57,145 nucleotides of DNA from Microcystis viridis FACHB-1342 (GTDB lineage Bacteria > Cyanobacteriota > Cyanobacteriia > Cyanobacteriales > Microcystaceae), in NCBI RefSeq assembly GCF_014698335.1, contig NZ_JACJSV010000024.1, forward strand, positions 1 through 57,145, written 5' to 3'. The stretch's first letter is position 1, and each line of letters starts with the position of its first letter. The translations under genes were made by a program, and so were the position numbers. The notes below the pieces were generated by a model. It made no database searches. It saw only the letters and a list, made by a program, of their open reading frames with translations, and was not told the DNA's origin. Below are positions 1-8,829 of the stretch, in pieces.

Positions 1-42
1 CCACACCCCACACCCCACACCCCACACCCCACACCCCCACTT
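1..42. repeat. Heptamer tandem array (CCACACC)
   Basis: About six head-to-tail copies of a 7-bp unit CCACACC, the complement of the GGTGTGG unit that recurs at 13152, 31833 and 53895. The array may extend beyond the left edge. It resembles the short tandemly repeated repetitive (STRR) sequences known in cyanobacteria. Confidence 0.9.
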
Positions 43-108
43 CGGCCTAGGAACCTCTTTGATAATCGGCTAATCTAAAAGCAGCAATCCCTAGATTCAA
101 TCCTGACT

Positions 109-1599
109 ATGAAACTACAAGAGCTTTTAACAACTATCCCTCTGGTTTCCCCGATTTCTTCTCCTATCGCTTCTATTACCGAGATTACAGGAATTTCTAC
201 TAATTCCCATGCTTGTCAACCGGGAGATTTATTTATCGGTTTACCCGGTACTCGCGTCGATGGGGGGGAATTTTGGCGTTCCGCTTTGGAAAGCGGGGCC
301 CTAGCGGCGCTTATCTCCCCAGCAGCCGCAGCTAAATTTCCCCCCCCGGAGGATGCTTGCGTAATCGTTGTGGCAGATTTAGTTACTGCCACTGCCGCGA
401 TCGCTGCTAAATTCTATCATTATCCGGCCCTTACCCTAAAATTAATCGGTGTGACGGGAACCAACGGCAAAACCACCACCACCCATCTAATTGAATATTT
501 TCTCAGCCAAGCAGGGATTCCCACCGCGTTATTCGGGACTCTTTATACCCGTTGGCAAGGATTCCAAGAAACTGCTAATCATACCACCCCTTTCGCTAAC
601 GAGTTACAAGCGAGTTTAGCCAAAGCAGTGAGCGCCGGCAATGAAATCGCCGTCATGGAAGTTAGTTCCCATGCACTGGATCAGGGACGGGTACAGGGTT
701 GTACTTTTCCTGTGACGGTGTTTACCAATCTCACCCGGGACCATCTCGATTATCACCTCGACATGGAGGATTATTTTGCCGCTAAAGCTAAATTATTTAG
801 TCCCGATTATCTGCAAGGTAAGGCGATTATTAACCTTGATGATGCCTACGGTCAACGTTTAGCGGCCTCCCTCTCTCCTCAACAGGTTTTAACCTATAGT
901 GTGTGCGATGCTCGTGCCGATTTTTATACTAAGGATTTACACTATCAACCCACGGGAGTGGAAGGGGTGATGGTGACTCCCCAAGGGGAAATAGCCTTTG
1001 CTTCTCCTCTGGTGGGTCAATATAATCTAGCTAACCTCTTAGCGGCGGTGGCGGCAGTGTTAGAATGTGGTGTAGATTTAGAGACAGTAATCGGTCAAAT
1101 TCCCCAGTTTTCAGGAGTACCGGGGCGGATGGAACGGGTTAGCATCGCTCCCGACCAAGATATCAGCGTCATTGTCGATTATGCCCATACTCCCGACAGT
1201 TTAGAGAATGTTTTAAAAGCAACACGTCCCTTTATTTCTGGTCGGATGATTTGTGTTTTTGGTTGTGGCGGCGATCGAGATCGGACAAAACGGCCGTTAA
1301 TGGGGAAAATAGCGGCAGAATTAGCAGATTTAGCCATAGTTACCTCCGATAATCCCCGCACAGAAGCTCCCGAACGAATCCTTGAGGATATTATCGCTGG
1401 CATTCCCCCAGAAATTACTGTTCAGGTAATTAGCGATCGCGCTTTGGCCATTGACACGGCTATTCAAGCAGCACAACCGGGAGACGGAGTAATTATTGCG
1501 GGTAAAGGTCACGAAGATTATCAAATTTTGGGGACGGAAAAAATCCATTTCGATGACCGCGAACAGGCCCGGGCTGCTTTGATGAAAGGGAAAAAGTGA
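109..1599 (+). CDS. murE: UDP-N-acetylmuramoyl-tripeptide synthetase MurE
   Basis: A 496-residue cytoplasmic Mur ligase that adds meso-diaminopimelate to UDP-MurNAc-L-Ala-D-Glu in peptidoglycan synthesis. The ATP-binding loop TGTNGKTTT is at about residues 116-124. The DNPRTE motif at about 414-419 is the family signature for meso-DAP rather than lysine. The C-terminal KGHEDYQ stretch is typical of the last domain. Length is normal for the family. The ATG start follows about 65 bp of sequence after the heptamer array; I see no strong Shine-Dalgarno. It stands alone: the next gene on this strand is 300 bp away. Confidence 0.97.
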   Translation: MKLQELLTTIPLVSPISSPIASITEITGISTNSHACQPGDLFIGLPGTRVDGGEFWRSALESGALAALISPAAAAKFPPPEDACVIVVADLVTATAAIAAKFYHYPALTLKLIGVTGTNGKTTTTHLIEYFLSQAGIPTALFGTLYTRWQGFQETANHTTPFANELQASLAKAVSAGNEIAVMEVSSHALDQGRVQGCTFPVTVFTNLTRDHLDYHLDMEDYFAAKAKLFSPDYLQGKAIINLDDAYGQRLAASLSPQQVLTYSVCDARADFYTKDLHYQPTGVEGVMVTPQGEIAFASPLVGQYNLANLLAAVAAVLECGVDLETVIGQIPQFSGVPGRMERVSIAPDQDISVIVDYAHTPDSLENVLKATRPFISGRMICVFGCGGDRDRTKRPLMGKIAAELADLAIVTSDNPRTEAPERILEDIIAGIPPEITVQVISDRALAIDTAIQAAQPGDGVIIAGKGHEDYQILGTEKIHFDDREQARAALMKGKK

Positions 1600-1901
1600 T
1601 TAGGGGTGTTGAATTATCAAGAAAAGCTAAGATTAGTTGACAATTAGCAGAGGTAGCCAATTTTAAAATCTGTGGTAAGCTAAAAGAGTTAAGGAAAAAA
1701 TCCCAGTTAACAAGCAAACTCCATCTTGATAAGTTGCCCCTGCGTTAACTAAGCAATGACACAAAAAAGCGTTACAGGCGCTTTGAATGTCTCAGATCTC
1801 TGGTTTTGGACTTTGGGAGATACCTCCTCTTGAGGAGAATCTCTGAGGGTGCATTGTTGAACTTTCTTAGCAAAAAAGTATCGGTCAACTGGTGACTCTA
1901 T
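1600..1901. other. Intergenic region with nested hairpins before the kinase gene
   Basis: No gene is seen. Two inverted repeats could form in the kinase leader: AAAGCG/CGCTTT at 1766-1784, and CTCAGA/TCTGAG at 1791-1847 enclosing CTCCTC/GAGGAG at 1824-1837. A TTGACA hexamer lies near 1637 but has no convincing -10 partner. The hairpins could be leader structure; a role is not shown. Confidence 0.45.
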
Positions 1902-3488
1902 ATGACCTACTGTCTTAATCCCGACTGTCCTCAACCGAAAAACGCCGCAACAGCGTTAATCTGCGAGAGTTGCGGTTCAAAACTTCTTCTCCACAACCGC
2001 TATCGAATTCTAGGCATTTTAGGGAAAGGAGGGTTTGGGGCAACCTTTGCCTCATCGGATTTGTCCCTACCAGGTACCCCCCTATGTGTGGTCAAACAAC
2101 TGCGACCTTGCACTGATGATGCTAATGTTTTTAAGATGTCCAAGGAACTTTTTGAGCGAGAAGCGGAAACCCTAGGAAAACTGGGGGTTCATCCGCAGGT
2201 TCCCCGATTATTGGACTATTTTGAAGATAATCAACAGTTTTATCTAGTTCAGGAATACGTTAAAGGTCATAACCTCTACCAAGAGGTAAAAAAACGTGGC
2301 CCGTTTAGCGAAGCGGGAGTCAAACAAGTTTTAAGTGAACTTTTGCCGATTTTGAAATATATCCACAAACAAAGGGTAATTCATCGGGATATCAAACCCG
2401 CTAACCTAATTCTCCGGCACACGGATCGAAAATTGGTTCTGATTGACTTTGGGGCTGTCAAAAATCAAGTTAACACTGTTATTGCCAATGTCAATTCTCA
2501 AGACGCTTTGACTAATTTTGCCGTGGGTACCCAAGGTTATGCCCCTCCCGAACAGATGGCCATGCGTCCGGTCTATGCCAGTGATATCTATGCCGTGGGA
2601 GTTACCTGTATCTATCTACTCACGGGCATATCTCCTAAGACTATCGAAGTTGATGTCAATACAGGTGAATTACTCTGGGAAAAATTAGTCAAGGTGAGTC
2701 CTCAGTTTGCTAAAGTCCTGAAAACAATGCTGCAAGTCTCCATCCGTCATCGCTACAAATCCGCCCAAGAGGTAATGGATGCTTTAGACATGACCGCTTA
2801 TGCCGATAGTCTAGCCCAAAGTTTAATCGCGGCTCCAATGGTTACTTCCCCGAAACCACCACAAGATTCAGGTCAAATAGCCACTTCCTCCGTTTCTAGC
2901 TCTCTCAACTCTAAATTTCGCTCCAAAAATAAAAATCCAGAAACCTCTCCAGATAATCTGCCGGGGGCGCAGATGGCCTTTTCAATAACTAATACAAATA
3001 TACTGCCGAAAAACAAAGACCACAGCAGCCCAGATATAACCTTACCGAAGAGAAAACGCCGCTTAGATGAAAAAGCGATTCTCTATGCTTACAATAACGG
3101 CCGGCGCAATTTCGCCCAGGAGGAATTATCGAATCTCAATCTGTCTAAAGTACAACTTTTGCGGGTAATTTTCTTTCAATGCAAATTAACAGGAACTAAT
3201 TTACAAGGGGCGGATCTGTCCCATGCGGATCTGGGCCGGGCCAATCTCAGTCAAGCGATTCTCAAAAATGCCAATTTAGATAATGCCTATCTCGGTTATG
3301 CAGACCTGGAAGAGTCCGATTTACGCGGGGCTAATCTCACCTGCGCCCGTCTTCGCTACGCTAATCTCAAAGATGCTAATCTTTGCGGGGCTAATCTCTC
3401 TGATGCCCAAGTAACTCGAGAACAAATCGCTATGGCAAAAACCAATTGGTTAACAGTTATGCCCAATGGTAAACGCGGTTGCTGGTAA
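1902..3488 (+). CDS. SpkB-like Ser/Thr protein kinase with pentapeptide repeats
   Basis: A 528-residue eukaryotic-type kinase. An N-terminal Cys cluster (C4, C9, C21, C24) looks like a small zinc ribbon. The kinase domain spans about 33-295: glycine-rich loop GKGGFG, VVKQL lysine at about 65, HRDIKPAN at 161-168, DFG at 182-184, and an APPEQ activation segment. A low-complexity Ser/Pro linker (about 305-380) leads to a block of A(N/D)LxX pentapeptide repeats (about 425-505). This architecture matches Synechocystis SpkB, known to need its Cys motif and to act in oxidative stress; the target here is inferred only. All catalytic residues are present. Confidence 0.9.
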   Translation: MTYCLNPDCPQPKNAATALICESCGSKLLLHNRYRILGILGKGGFGATFASSDLSLPGTPLCVVKQLRPCTDDANVFKMSKELFEREAETLGKLGVHPQVPRLLDYFEDNQQFYLVQEYVKGHNLYQEVKKRGPFSEAGVKQVLSELLPILKYIHKQRVIHRDIKPANLILRHTDRKLVLIDFGAVKNQVNTVIANVNSQDALTNFAVGTQGYAPPEQMAMRPVYASDIYAVGVTCIYLLTGISPKTIEVDVNTGELLWEKLVKVSPQFAKVLKTMLQVSIRHRYKSAQEVMDALDMTAYADSLAQSLIAAPMVTSPKPPQDSGQIATSSVSSSLNSKFRSKNKNPETSPDNLPGAQMAFSITNTNILPKNKDHSSPDITLPKRKRRLDEKAILYAYNNGRRNFAQEELSNLNLSKVQLLRVIFFQCKLTGTNLQGADLSHADLGRANLSQAILKNANLDNAYLGYADLEESDLRGANLTCARLRYANLKDANLCGANLSDAQVTREQIAMAKTNWLTVMPNGKRGCW

Positions 3489-3493
3489 TCTTT

Positions 3494-3617
3494 TTTCAGT
3501 GATCAATAATCAGCAATCAGTAAAAAGACAAGGAAACTTCGATTTAATACTGTCACTTAAAACTCAAATCTGATAGCTGATAACTTACCCACTGATAACT
3601 GATCACTGATCACTGAT
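3494..3617. repeat. Repeat with ACTCAAATCTGATA core and TGATCACTGA tandems
   Basis: Between two convergent genes. The block CACTTAAAACTCAAATCTGA at 3554-3573 recurs at 28592 (+) and near 24657-24680 (inverted). It is followed by units of the TGATAACTGA / TGATCACTGA type, the same short unit that forms arrays at 24506, 28610 and 51150. Confidence 0.75.
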
Positions 3618-4658
3618 TTAACCGCGGCTTTCCTTAAAGGTTTTGTAGGCGGTTTCGGAGTCGAAAATATGGCAATAATCAACGATTCGCTTCATTAATG
3701 CCCAAGAAAACTGGGTTTCTTTCAGGTGACTACCCCAATTTTCTTGGAGACTAGCGTGAACTTTGCGGAGGTTATAGGAAGGAATCGCCGTCGAGATATG
3801 ATGGGGGATATGGACATTAATATCGTGACAGAGAATTTCTACCCAACGGGGATAGCTACAGTGAACTGTTCCTTCTAGTTGCGCTAAAGCTTGATTCCAG
3901 TCTTCAGGATGGAAAAATTGAATATCGGGGTCTGTGTGATGGACAAGGGTAAAGGTACTCATCCAAAAATGATAGACAAACCAAGGTACCACCCAAAATT
4001 TAACCAATCCCCAGACACCAGTGTAGAAAATGAGGGTTGGGAAAAAAATAGCGGCAAAAACTAGGACGACAATCATCGAAAAGCGGGCTTTTTCCCGTTC
4101 GTTCTCCTTGAATTGTTCGATATTGAAGTGTAGAATAGCCCAGTGGGCGATCGAACCGAGCCACCAGAAACGTCCGCGAATGCCGCGATAAAAGAGACGC
4201 ACTAGGGGATTGGCCGAGTTAAAAGCTTCTAATTCCCACGGATCCCAAGCATTATCTATCGTTACCATGTTAGTTTTAGCATGATGGCGATCATGGAGGA
4301 AACGCCAGCAGTGGAAGGGATAGATAAGGGGTAAAAGGAAAATATGACCGACAAGATCATTAACCCAGGGTCGATTAGAAAAAGACCGATGACCGCCATC
4401 ATGGGCGATCACAAAGAATCCCGTTAAAGCTGTACCCGTGAAAATCCAAGCTAAAGGCAGTAAATACCAGGGAGAATAAACTAGCATTGCATAACCGGCA
4501 ATGACCGCCAAAATATTCGTAATTACACCAAACCAAGCTTTAAGCGGGTCTTTCTGGAAATATTCTTTGGGAATGCTTTGAATAATATCTTTCAGTTTAA
4601 AGTCTGGCTCGATCGAGGTGATCAACTCCCCATGCAATTTATCCGTCGTTGCCGTCAT
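3618..4658 (-). CDS. desA: Acyl-lipid delta-12 fatty acid desaturase (DesA-like)
   Basis: A membrane di-iron desaturase that puts the second double bond into membrane glycerolipid acyl chains, using ferredoxin in cyanobacteria. Three histidine boxes are present: HDGGH (about 86-90), HDRHH (about 122-126) and HIPHH (about 283-287), with hydrophobic spans between them. The overall sequence resembles Synechocystis DesA, including the VKFW...[12 protein letters not shown] region. The start was placed at the ATG at 4658 because GGAGA lies a few bases upstream; an in-frame start 36 bp further out (4694) has no such site. Desaturases of this type are cold-induced in other cyanobacteria; nothing here shows regulation directly. 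Confidence 0.9.
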   Translation of the reverse strand: MTATTDKLHGELITSIEPDFKLKDIIQSIPKEYFQKDPLKAWFGVITNILAVIAGYAMLVYSPWYLLPLAWIFTGTALTGFFVIAHDGGHRSFSNRPWVNDLVGHIFLLPLIYPFHCWRFLHDRHHAKTNMVTIDNAWDPWELEAFNSANPLVRLFYRGIRGRFWWLGSIAHWAILHFNIEQFKENEREKARFSMIVVLVFAAIFFPTLIFYTGVWGLVKFWVVPWFVYHFWMSTFTLVHHTDPDIQFFHPEDWNQALAQLEGTVHCSYPRWVEILCHDINVHIPHHISTAIPSYNLRKVHASLQENWGSHLKETQFSWALMKRIVDYCHIFDSETAYKTFKESRG

Positions 4659-4845
4659 GAAATCTCCAATTACACTTAGGTGAACCCTTGACAATAAATC
4701 AGCTAGGAGGTTTAGCCAAATTCTGCTCTATACCACAAGCCAATTTTTTTGTCAATATATTTTTAACTTTAATTAATAAACTTCCGCGAAGCTTAATAAT
4801 CCTTTACTTTATATAACATAAGAGGGGATTTTCTGTTTTGGCAAA

Positions 4846-4890
4846 ATTTGCCTTTTGCCTCTTGCCTTTTGCCTTCAGAAGCTGATAACC
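4846..4890. repeat. TTGCCTT/TTGCCTC heptamer array with CAGAAGCTGATAAC tail
   Basis: Four TTGCCTT/TTGCCTC units followed by CAGAAGCTGATAACCGATAA. The same junction appears inverted at 24522-24560, where a TTATCAG array runs into CTGAAGGCAAAAGGC, so the two array types are linked as a composite element. Confidence 0.8.
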
Positions 4891-4928
4891 GATAAAAAGC
4901 CCAAATATTGACTATTTTTAGACGTTTT

Positions 4929-5843
4929 TTAACGACTAGCTGTGTTTTCTAGGGATTTAATCTCCTCCTGTACCTTACGGTGTTCGCGATTTAACTGTTT
5001 TTTGACCGATTCGGGGAGTTGTTCCTGTTTTTTCAGGGCATTATTAAAGTAATCTAGTGCCAGTTTCAAAGAGCCAGTATTTTTATCCGTATTGCCTTGA
5101 ATTCTCAGGATTTGACCCTTCAGATACATTAATTCCGGATTCTCGGGGGTCGCTTTCAGAGCGTTATCGATAAACCGCAAAGCCTGATCATACTGCTTTA
5201 AATCCCGGTAAGCTAGAGCGATACCTCGATCGACCAAGTAATCAGGACTCCCATAGGTTTCTAGCCGTTGAATTGCCTCTTGAGGACTAGAAAAGGGCAA
5301 ATTAACCGCTAAAATCAAATCCATATAACCCTTTAACAGGTTCAATTCCGGATCCGTAGGATTAACCTTTTCTGCGGTTTCCAAATACTGAAACACCTGT
5401 TGTAATCTGGGGATGGCCGATACTGCTCCTTCGGTTTGAAAAACGTAGGTTCCCTCCAAAAAACTCCCCACCGCGAGATACAAATTTCCCCTTAAAGGGT
5501 CACTGTCCTGCATTTGTTTGGCCGCTGCCTTAGTTTTCTCGGAGTAGGTTTTGAGGGTGTTCCAATCCTGGTCGGTAAAAGCAAGAGAGGCACGCATAGC
5601 ATGGGACAAAGGTTCTTGGGGTTCCTTTTCTGTGGCCTCAACAATTAATTTTTTTGCCTCTAGATAATTACCTTGTTTAAAAATAGCGTTAAAAGCGGCC
5701 TCGGTCTTATCACCAATCGGTCGGGGATTGGTTTTGCGGAAAGGATCTCCAGCTAACCCTGGACTAATCCAGTTAACCACTACCATAACAGCCAGCGAAG
5801 CACCGATCGCCATTTTTTTCGTTAAACCTAACCTCAGCACCAT
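4929..5843 (-). CDS. Exported tetratricopeptide-repeat protein
   Basis: A 304-residue protein from the ATG at 5843, chosen because AAGGAG lies about 10 nt upstream; the 13-codon extension to 5882 lacks a site. An N-terminal hydrophobic stretch (MAIGASLAVMVVVNW) followed by SPGLAGD looks like a signal peptide, so it is probably periplasmic. The rest is helical with TPR units, clearest near LVDRGIALAYRDLKQYDQAL and LMYLKGQILRIQGN, then a charged C-terminal helix. It resembles conserved cyanobacterial TPR proteins such as Synechocystis Sll0314 (from memory). Function is unknown; TPRs suggest protein binding. It is divergent from the ABC ATPase gene. Confidence 0.75.
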   Translation of the reverse strand: MVLRLGLTKKMAIGASLAVMVVVNWISPGLAGDPFRKTNPRPIGDKTEAAFNAIFKQGNYLEAKKLIVEATEKEPQEPLSHAMRASLAFTDQDWNTLKTYSEKTKAAAKQMQDSDPLRGNLYLAVGSFLEGTYVFQTEGAVSAIPRLQQVFQYLETAEKVNPTDPELNLLKGYMDLILAVNLPFSSPQEAIQRLETYGSPDYLVDRGIALAYRDLKQYDQALRFIDNALKATPENPELMYLKGQILRIQGNTDKNTGSLKLALDYFNNALKKQEQLPESVKKQLNREHRKVQEEIKSLENTASR

Positions 5844-5928
5844 GGTCAAAAGTCTCCTTGAGCGAATGAAAAAATCTGTCACAATAGAAACGGGTTTCTA
5901 GACTTAATTTCCAGTTATTTTCCTGTCA

Positions 5929-6561
5929 ATGCTTTATCTCAAAGATGTGGTTTATCATCCTCCCGCTGCCCTCAATCCCATTTTACAGGGGATTAATCTC
6001 GAATTAGCATCCCAAGAATTAGGTCTGATTGTCGGGCCCAGTGGTTCCGGAAAAACGACTCTTTTGGAAATTTTAGCAGGCTTTGCCGATAAAACGGCAG
6101 GGACGATTCACTGGCGCGACCAAGAATTAACGGTGCTGCACCTGCAACAATTAGGAGGAATCGTTTTTCAGTTTCCTGAACGTCATTTTTGCGGTAAAAC
6201 CATCCTTGAGGAGTTGCGTCTCGGTCATCCGGAGATTAAAAGCGATCGCCTGACGGCGGCCTTAAAGGAGGTAGGATTAGAAAACATTCCCCTGGATACT
6301 TCTCCCCACAATCTTAGTGGAGGTCAACAGCGTCGTTTATCCCTCGCTGTTCAGTTAATCCGGCAGCCTAATCTGTTACTTCTCGATGAACCTACGGCCG
6401 GTTTAGATTGGTCGATGCGTCGTCAATTGGCTAAACTTCTCGCTAGTCTCAAACAAAACTGGACTTTATTAGTAGTTAGTCACGATGCTGGGGAATTATT
6501 GCCTATTGCTGACCGTCACTGGAAAATTGAACAAGGACATTTGAGGGAAGTAATAAAGTAA
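5929..6561 (+). CDS. ABC transporter ATP-binding protein, ECF/ABCI11-like
   Basis: A 210-residue single ATPase domain. Walker A GPSGSGKTT is at 36-44, the Q-loop region FQFPERHF at about 80-87, signature LSGGQQ at about 129-134, Walker B LLLLDEPTAGLD at about 149-160, and the switch His in VVSHD. The FQFPE-type Q-loop is typical of energy-coupling-factor ATPases, and plant chloroplast ABCI11 proteins look alike. No permease gene adjoins it, so the substrate is unknown. The start ATG gives the normal N-terminus for the family. Confidence 0.85.
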   Translation: MLYLKDVVYHPPAALNPILQGINLELASQELGLIVGPSGSGKTTLLEILAGFADKTAGTIHWRDQELTVLHLQQLGGIVFQFPERHFCGKTILEELRLGHPEIKSDRLTAALKEVGLENIPLDTSPHNLSGGQQRRLSLAVQLIRQPNLLLLDEPTAGLDWSMRRQLAKLLASLKQNWTLLVVSHDAGELLPIADRHWKIEQGHLREVIK

Positions 6562-6866
6562 AAAAACAGATAGTTGAGGTTTTGGGGTTTTGAGGTTTTG
6601 GAGTATTAGTTGAAATTTCCCCACTTCCCTATCTCCCCATTCCCCCATCTCCTATCTCCTGACTTGAAAGAGTATGAATTGTCTCCTAGGCACTTCTTAA
6701 AACTGGGGAACAGGCGTTCGTTATGTATGTATTATACATATAGGTTATGTATATATTGATTGTATATATAAGCTTGGGCATAATATAGTTAGTTATAAAT
6801 AGTTGACTAGACAAAAAATGTCCATATAATGAATGGTTATGCGGTAACTCTCGCTGAATAAGGATA
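6562..6866. other. AT-rich intergenic region
   Basis: No convincing gene. It holds a GGTTTTGAGG-type imperfect repeat (6577-6605), a CTCCCC/TCTCCTATCTCC low-complexity stretch (about 6617-6660), the word GACTTGAAAGAG also found at 53884, and a run of alternating TATATA/TATGTA (about 6722-6770) that could contain a promoter for the next gene. A reverse-strand reading frame here is mostly the shadow of these AT-rich repeats. Confidence 0.5.
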
Positions 6867-7211
6867 ATGAGTATTAAGTTAAATATCGGGATATTATTTT
6901 TTGGGGTTTTCTTGTGGGGAGAGGCGGTTAAGGCACAGCTAGTCCCCACTAAGGGTTTATCTCCCTATGGTGAATATCGTCAAGAAATTCTCAATTTAGG
7001 TTGGAAGCCAAAACCAAGTATTGTTCCAGATTATGTACCAGGTTGGCCTGAAATTATTTGTGGAAACAGATTATGTAGTGCTACCTTTATTTCTCCCAAT
7101 GGGAAACAAATTTTAACTTTATCTGTTTGGTTTGATGTTAAGCCTGGACACATAGATTATTATGTGGCTCCAGCTTTTGATATTGTTGAAGTTGAGCAAA
7201 CAATTCAATAG
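6867..7211 (+). CDS. Small exported protein, function unknown
   Basis: 114 residues. The first 23 residues form a signal peptide ending at AVKAQL, so the mature product should be about 90 residues and periplasmic or surface-bound. Two cysteines close together (ICGNRLCSATF) could form a disulfide. AAGGA stands just before the ATG. I do not recognise the family; it may be one of the small secreted proteins common in colony-forming cyanobacteria. Its codon usage is more AT-rich than the neighbouring housekeeping genes. Confidence 0.6.
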   Translation: MSIKLNIGILFFGVFLWGEAVKAQLVPTKGLSPYGEYRQEILNLGWKPKPSIVPDYVPGWPEIICGNRLCSATFISPNGKQILTLSVWFDVKPGHIDYYVAPAFDIVEVEQTIQ

Positions 7212-7249
7212 ACCTCAACCTAATTTAACTTAGTGCGATCACCAATCTC

Positions 7250-7283
7250 CCGGGTTGGGTACTCGCAACGAAACCCAACATCA
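7250..7283. repeat. GGGTTGGGTnnnnnnAACGAAACCCAAC intergenic repeat
   Basis: An imperfect palindrome (GGGTTGGGT ... AACCCAAC) of a type widespread in cyanobacterial intergenic DNA. A related copy lies at 28500-28562. Confidence 0.6.
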
Positions 7284-7337
7284 TTTTTAGCCTTGATTGT
7301 AAATTCTAGATAGTTTAAGCGATCGCCCCTTAAGAAA

Positions 7338-7553
7338 ATGGCAATACAAACAACCTTTGCAGAGATTCTAGAAGCAGCCGAGCAACTTCCCCTTGAAGAT
7401 CAAGAAAATCTCATTCATATTTTACAGAATCGTCTTCGAGATCAAAAAAGAACAGAGTTGTTTAGAGATGTTCAAGAAGCTCAACAAGAATTTGCACAAG
7501 GTCAATGTCAACCCATGACACCTGAACAAATCATGGAGGAAATCCTTTCGTGA
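7338..7553 (+). CDS. Antitoxin component, small addiction-module protein
   Basis: 71 residues, acidic and helical (AEILEAAEQLPLEDQENLIHILQNRL). It precedes a RelE/YafQ-like toxin gene and overlaps it by GTGA, the typical arrangement of type II toxin-antitoxin operons. The C-terminal part (FAQGQCQPMTPEQIMEEIL) resembles toxin-binding tails of such antitoxins. A DNA-binding motif is not obvious. The toxin/antitoxin role is inferred from pairing and size. Confidence 0.7.
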   Translation: MAIQTTFAEILEAAEQLPLEDQENLIHILQNRLRDQKRTELFRDVQEAQQEFAQGQCQPMTPEQIMEEILS

Positions 7554-7831
7554 ATTTTGTTTTATTACGCTCGAATATACTTATTATAAATGCTCGAAAA
7601 GTTGTGAAAAAACAGGCTTTTTTAGTTCAAAATATCCAAGAAACTTTAGCTTTATTATCCGTAGATCCATTTCAACCTCGATTAAGAACACACAAATTAA
7701 AAGGGGAGCTTAAAGACTCTTATGCTTGTAGTATGGGCTATGATTTAAGAATTGTCTTTAAATTCGTTGAATATGAGCAGAAACAGGCAATTCTTTTGGA
7801 GTCAATTGGGACTCACGATGAAGTTTATTAG
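7550..7831 (+). CDS. RelE/YafQ-like mRNA interferase toxin
   Basis: 93 residues from a GTG that overlaps the antitoxin stop. The stretch LKGELKDSYACSMGYDLRIVFKF and the late GTHDEVY match the RelE/ParE-superfamily toxin core, where the GxHDxVY end is characteristic. These toxins cleave ribosome-associated mRNA and are neutralised by the partner just upstream. A 21-codon reading frame (7818-7883) overlaps the end and probably is not a gene. Activity is inferred from family resemblance. Confidence 0.75.
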   Translation: MNFVLLRSNILIINARKVVKKQAFLVQNIQETLALLSVDPFQPRLRTHKLKGELKDSYACSMGYDLRIVFKFVEYEQKQAILLESIGTHDEVY

Positions 7832-7889
7832 TGCGGATGATTATTACGCTCAGTTTGGAGAAACCGAACCAGAATCAAGATAAAAAACC

Positions 7890-8225
7890 CTAAGATGCCT
7901 CATTAACAGATATTTCAGCTTTTTTGAGGGCAATTTGCCATTCTAAGTCGGCTATTTCTCGCTCGAGTTCAACAATTTCACTATTAACTTGCTTTAAATC
8001 GGCGATAATTTCTTGTTTACTGCGTTTTCTACCGTAGATAGCCAGTTCATCCTCTTGTAATTTCTCAAGGATAGAGTCTAGGGAAGCGGTTAAATCGGCC
8101 GAGGGACTATCCATAATACCTAGACGCATCAATACCTGTACCGCTTTGACAACGTCTTGCTGATAAGCTTCTCTAGAAGGGTAATCTTGGGGGTTTTTGA
8201 GATTTAAAGCGTCAATGATATTCAT
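7890..8225 (-). CDS. Coiled-coil hypothetical protein
   Basis: 111 residues with no recognised family. The C-terminal half (KQVNSEIVELEREIADLEWQIALKKAEI) is a strong coiled coil; the N-terminal half is predicted helical and charged. No membrane span or signal. The start ATG at 8225 abuts the end of a MITE-like element (8226-8342), so its leader and perhaps promoter come from that element. Likely soluble and oligomeric; function unknown. Confidence 0.6.
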   Translation of the reverse strand: MNIIDALNLKNPQDYPSREAYQQDVVKAVQVLMRLGIMDSPSADLTASLDSILEKLQEDELAIYGRKRSKQEIIADLKQVNSEIVELEREIADLEWQIALKKAEISVNEAS

Positions 8226-8342
8226 AAGTAGTCGTGCAAAATTAATTTCCTAGTGAAGATAGGCAAGAGGCAAGAGGCAAGAGGCAAGAGGCAAGAGGCA
8301 AGAGGTGGTTAGATATGTGTAATTAATTTTGCTTAGGTACTT
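8226..8342 (-). mobile_element. MITE-like element A, copy 1, with six AGGCAAG units
   Basis: A 117-bp element with imperfect terminal inverted repeats: left AAGTAGTCGTGC then AAAATTAATT, right (complement) AAGTACCTAAGC then AAAATTAATT, 17 of 22 positions alike. The core holds six AGGCAAG heptamers (8261-8302). A second full copy lies at 51184-51289 and a half copy at 31922-31952. Too short to encode a protein. Confidence 0.8.
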
Positions 8343-8511
8343 ATTCCATACTGTGATTATGTCACATTTACATACCTCAAGTTTCTAATAAATTCCCTAA
8401 CAGGGATTGCAATATCTTTTATTCTAGAGTAGAAATGCTCGACCGAGAAAATATTGATAGAGTATTGATAGGAGACTGGGGAAAAATTCAACTTTAAGAG
8501 GATTGTCACTG

Positions 8512-8829
8512 ATGACAGCAGTTACCGAGAATGATCTGAAAAGGTTAGAAGATTTAATCGTTAGCGGACAGAAAGCGATCGAATCCCGACTGACAGCGAT
8601 CGAGTCCCGACTGACAAACCTAGAAAATGGACAGAAGGCGATCAAAAACAGTTTAGGAGAAATTAAAGGGGATATTAAGGCCTTAGATGCCAAAGTTACG
8701 CGACTAGAAAAGCGGGTTGACGATCTCAACGCACGAGTCAACATTACCACCATTGGATTCCTTAGCATTGTCGGCATTTTGGTGACAGGAATGCTGACTA
8801 TTGCCAGCAAAACAGTCTTTTTCCCCTAG
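8512..8829 (+). CDS. Coiled-coil protein with C-terminal membrane anchor
   Basis: 105 residues from the ATG at 8512, preceded by AAGAGGA about nine bases upstream; a TTG nine bases earlier is less likely. Residues about 10-75 form a continuous coiled coil with a tandem heptad repeat (AIESRLT AIESRLT NLENGQK) that at DNA level is a duplicated 21-bp unit containing GCGATCGA. Residues about 79-101 are one hydrophobic span. The topology suggests a tail-anchored coiled coil, like many short cyanobacterial proteins of unknown role. Confidence 0.7.
   Translation: MTAVTENDLKRLEDLIVSGQKAIESRLTAIESRLTNLENGQKAIKNSLGEIKGDIKALDAKVTRLEKRVDDLNARVNITTIGFLSIVGILVTGMLTIASKTVFFP

Noticed and set aside
6686-6949. 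Reverse-strand 87-codon frame
   Set aside because: It overlaps the small exported-protein gene and AT-rich repeats, and looks like no protein family.
7818-7883. 21-codon frame after the RelE-like toxin
   Set aside because: It is short and overlaps the toxin end; there is no sign of its own translation.
8226-8342. AGGCAAG array as a possible CRISPR
   Set aside because: The units are 7 bp, head to tail, without spacers, and no cas gene is in the window.
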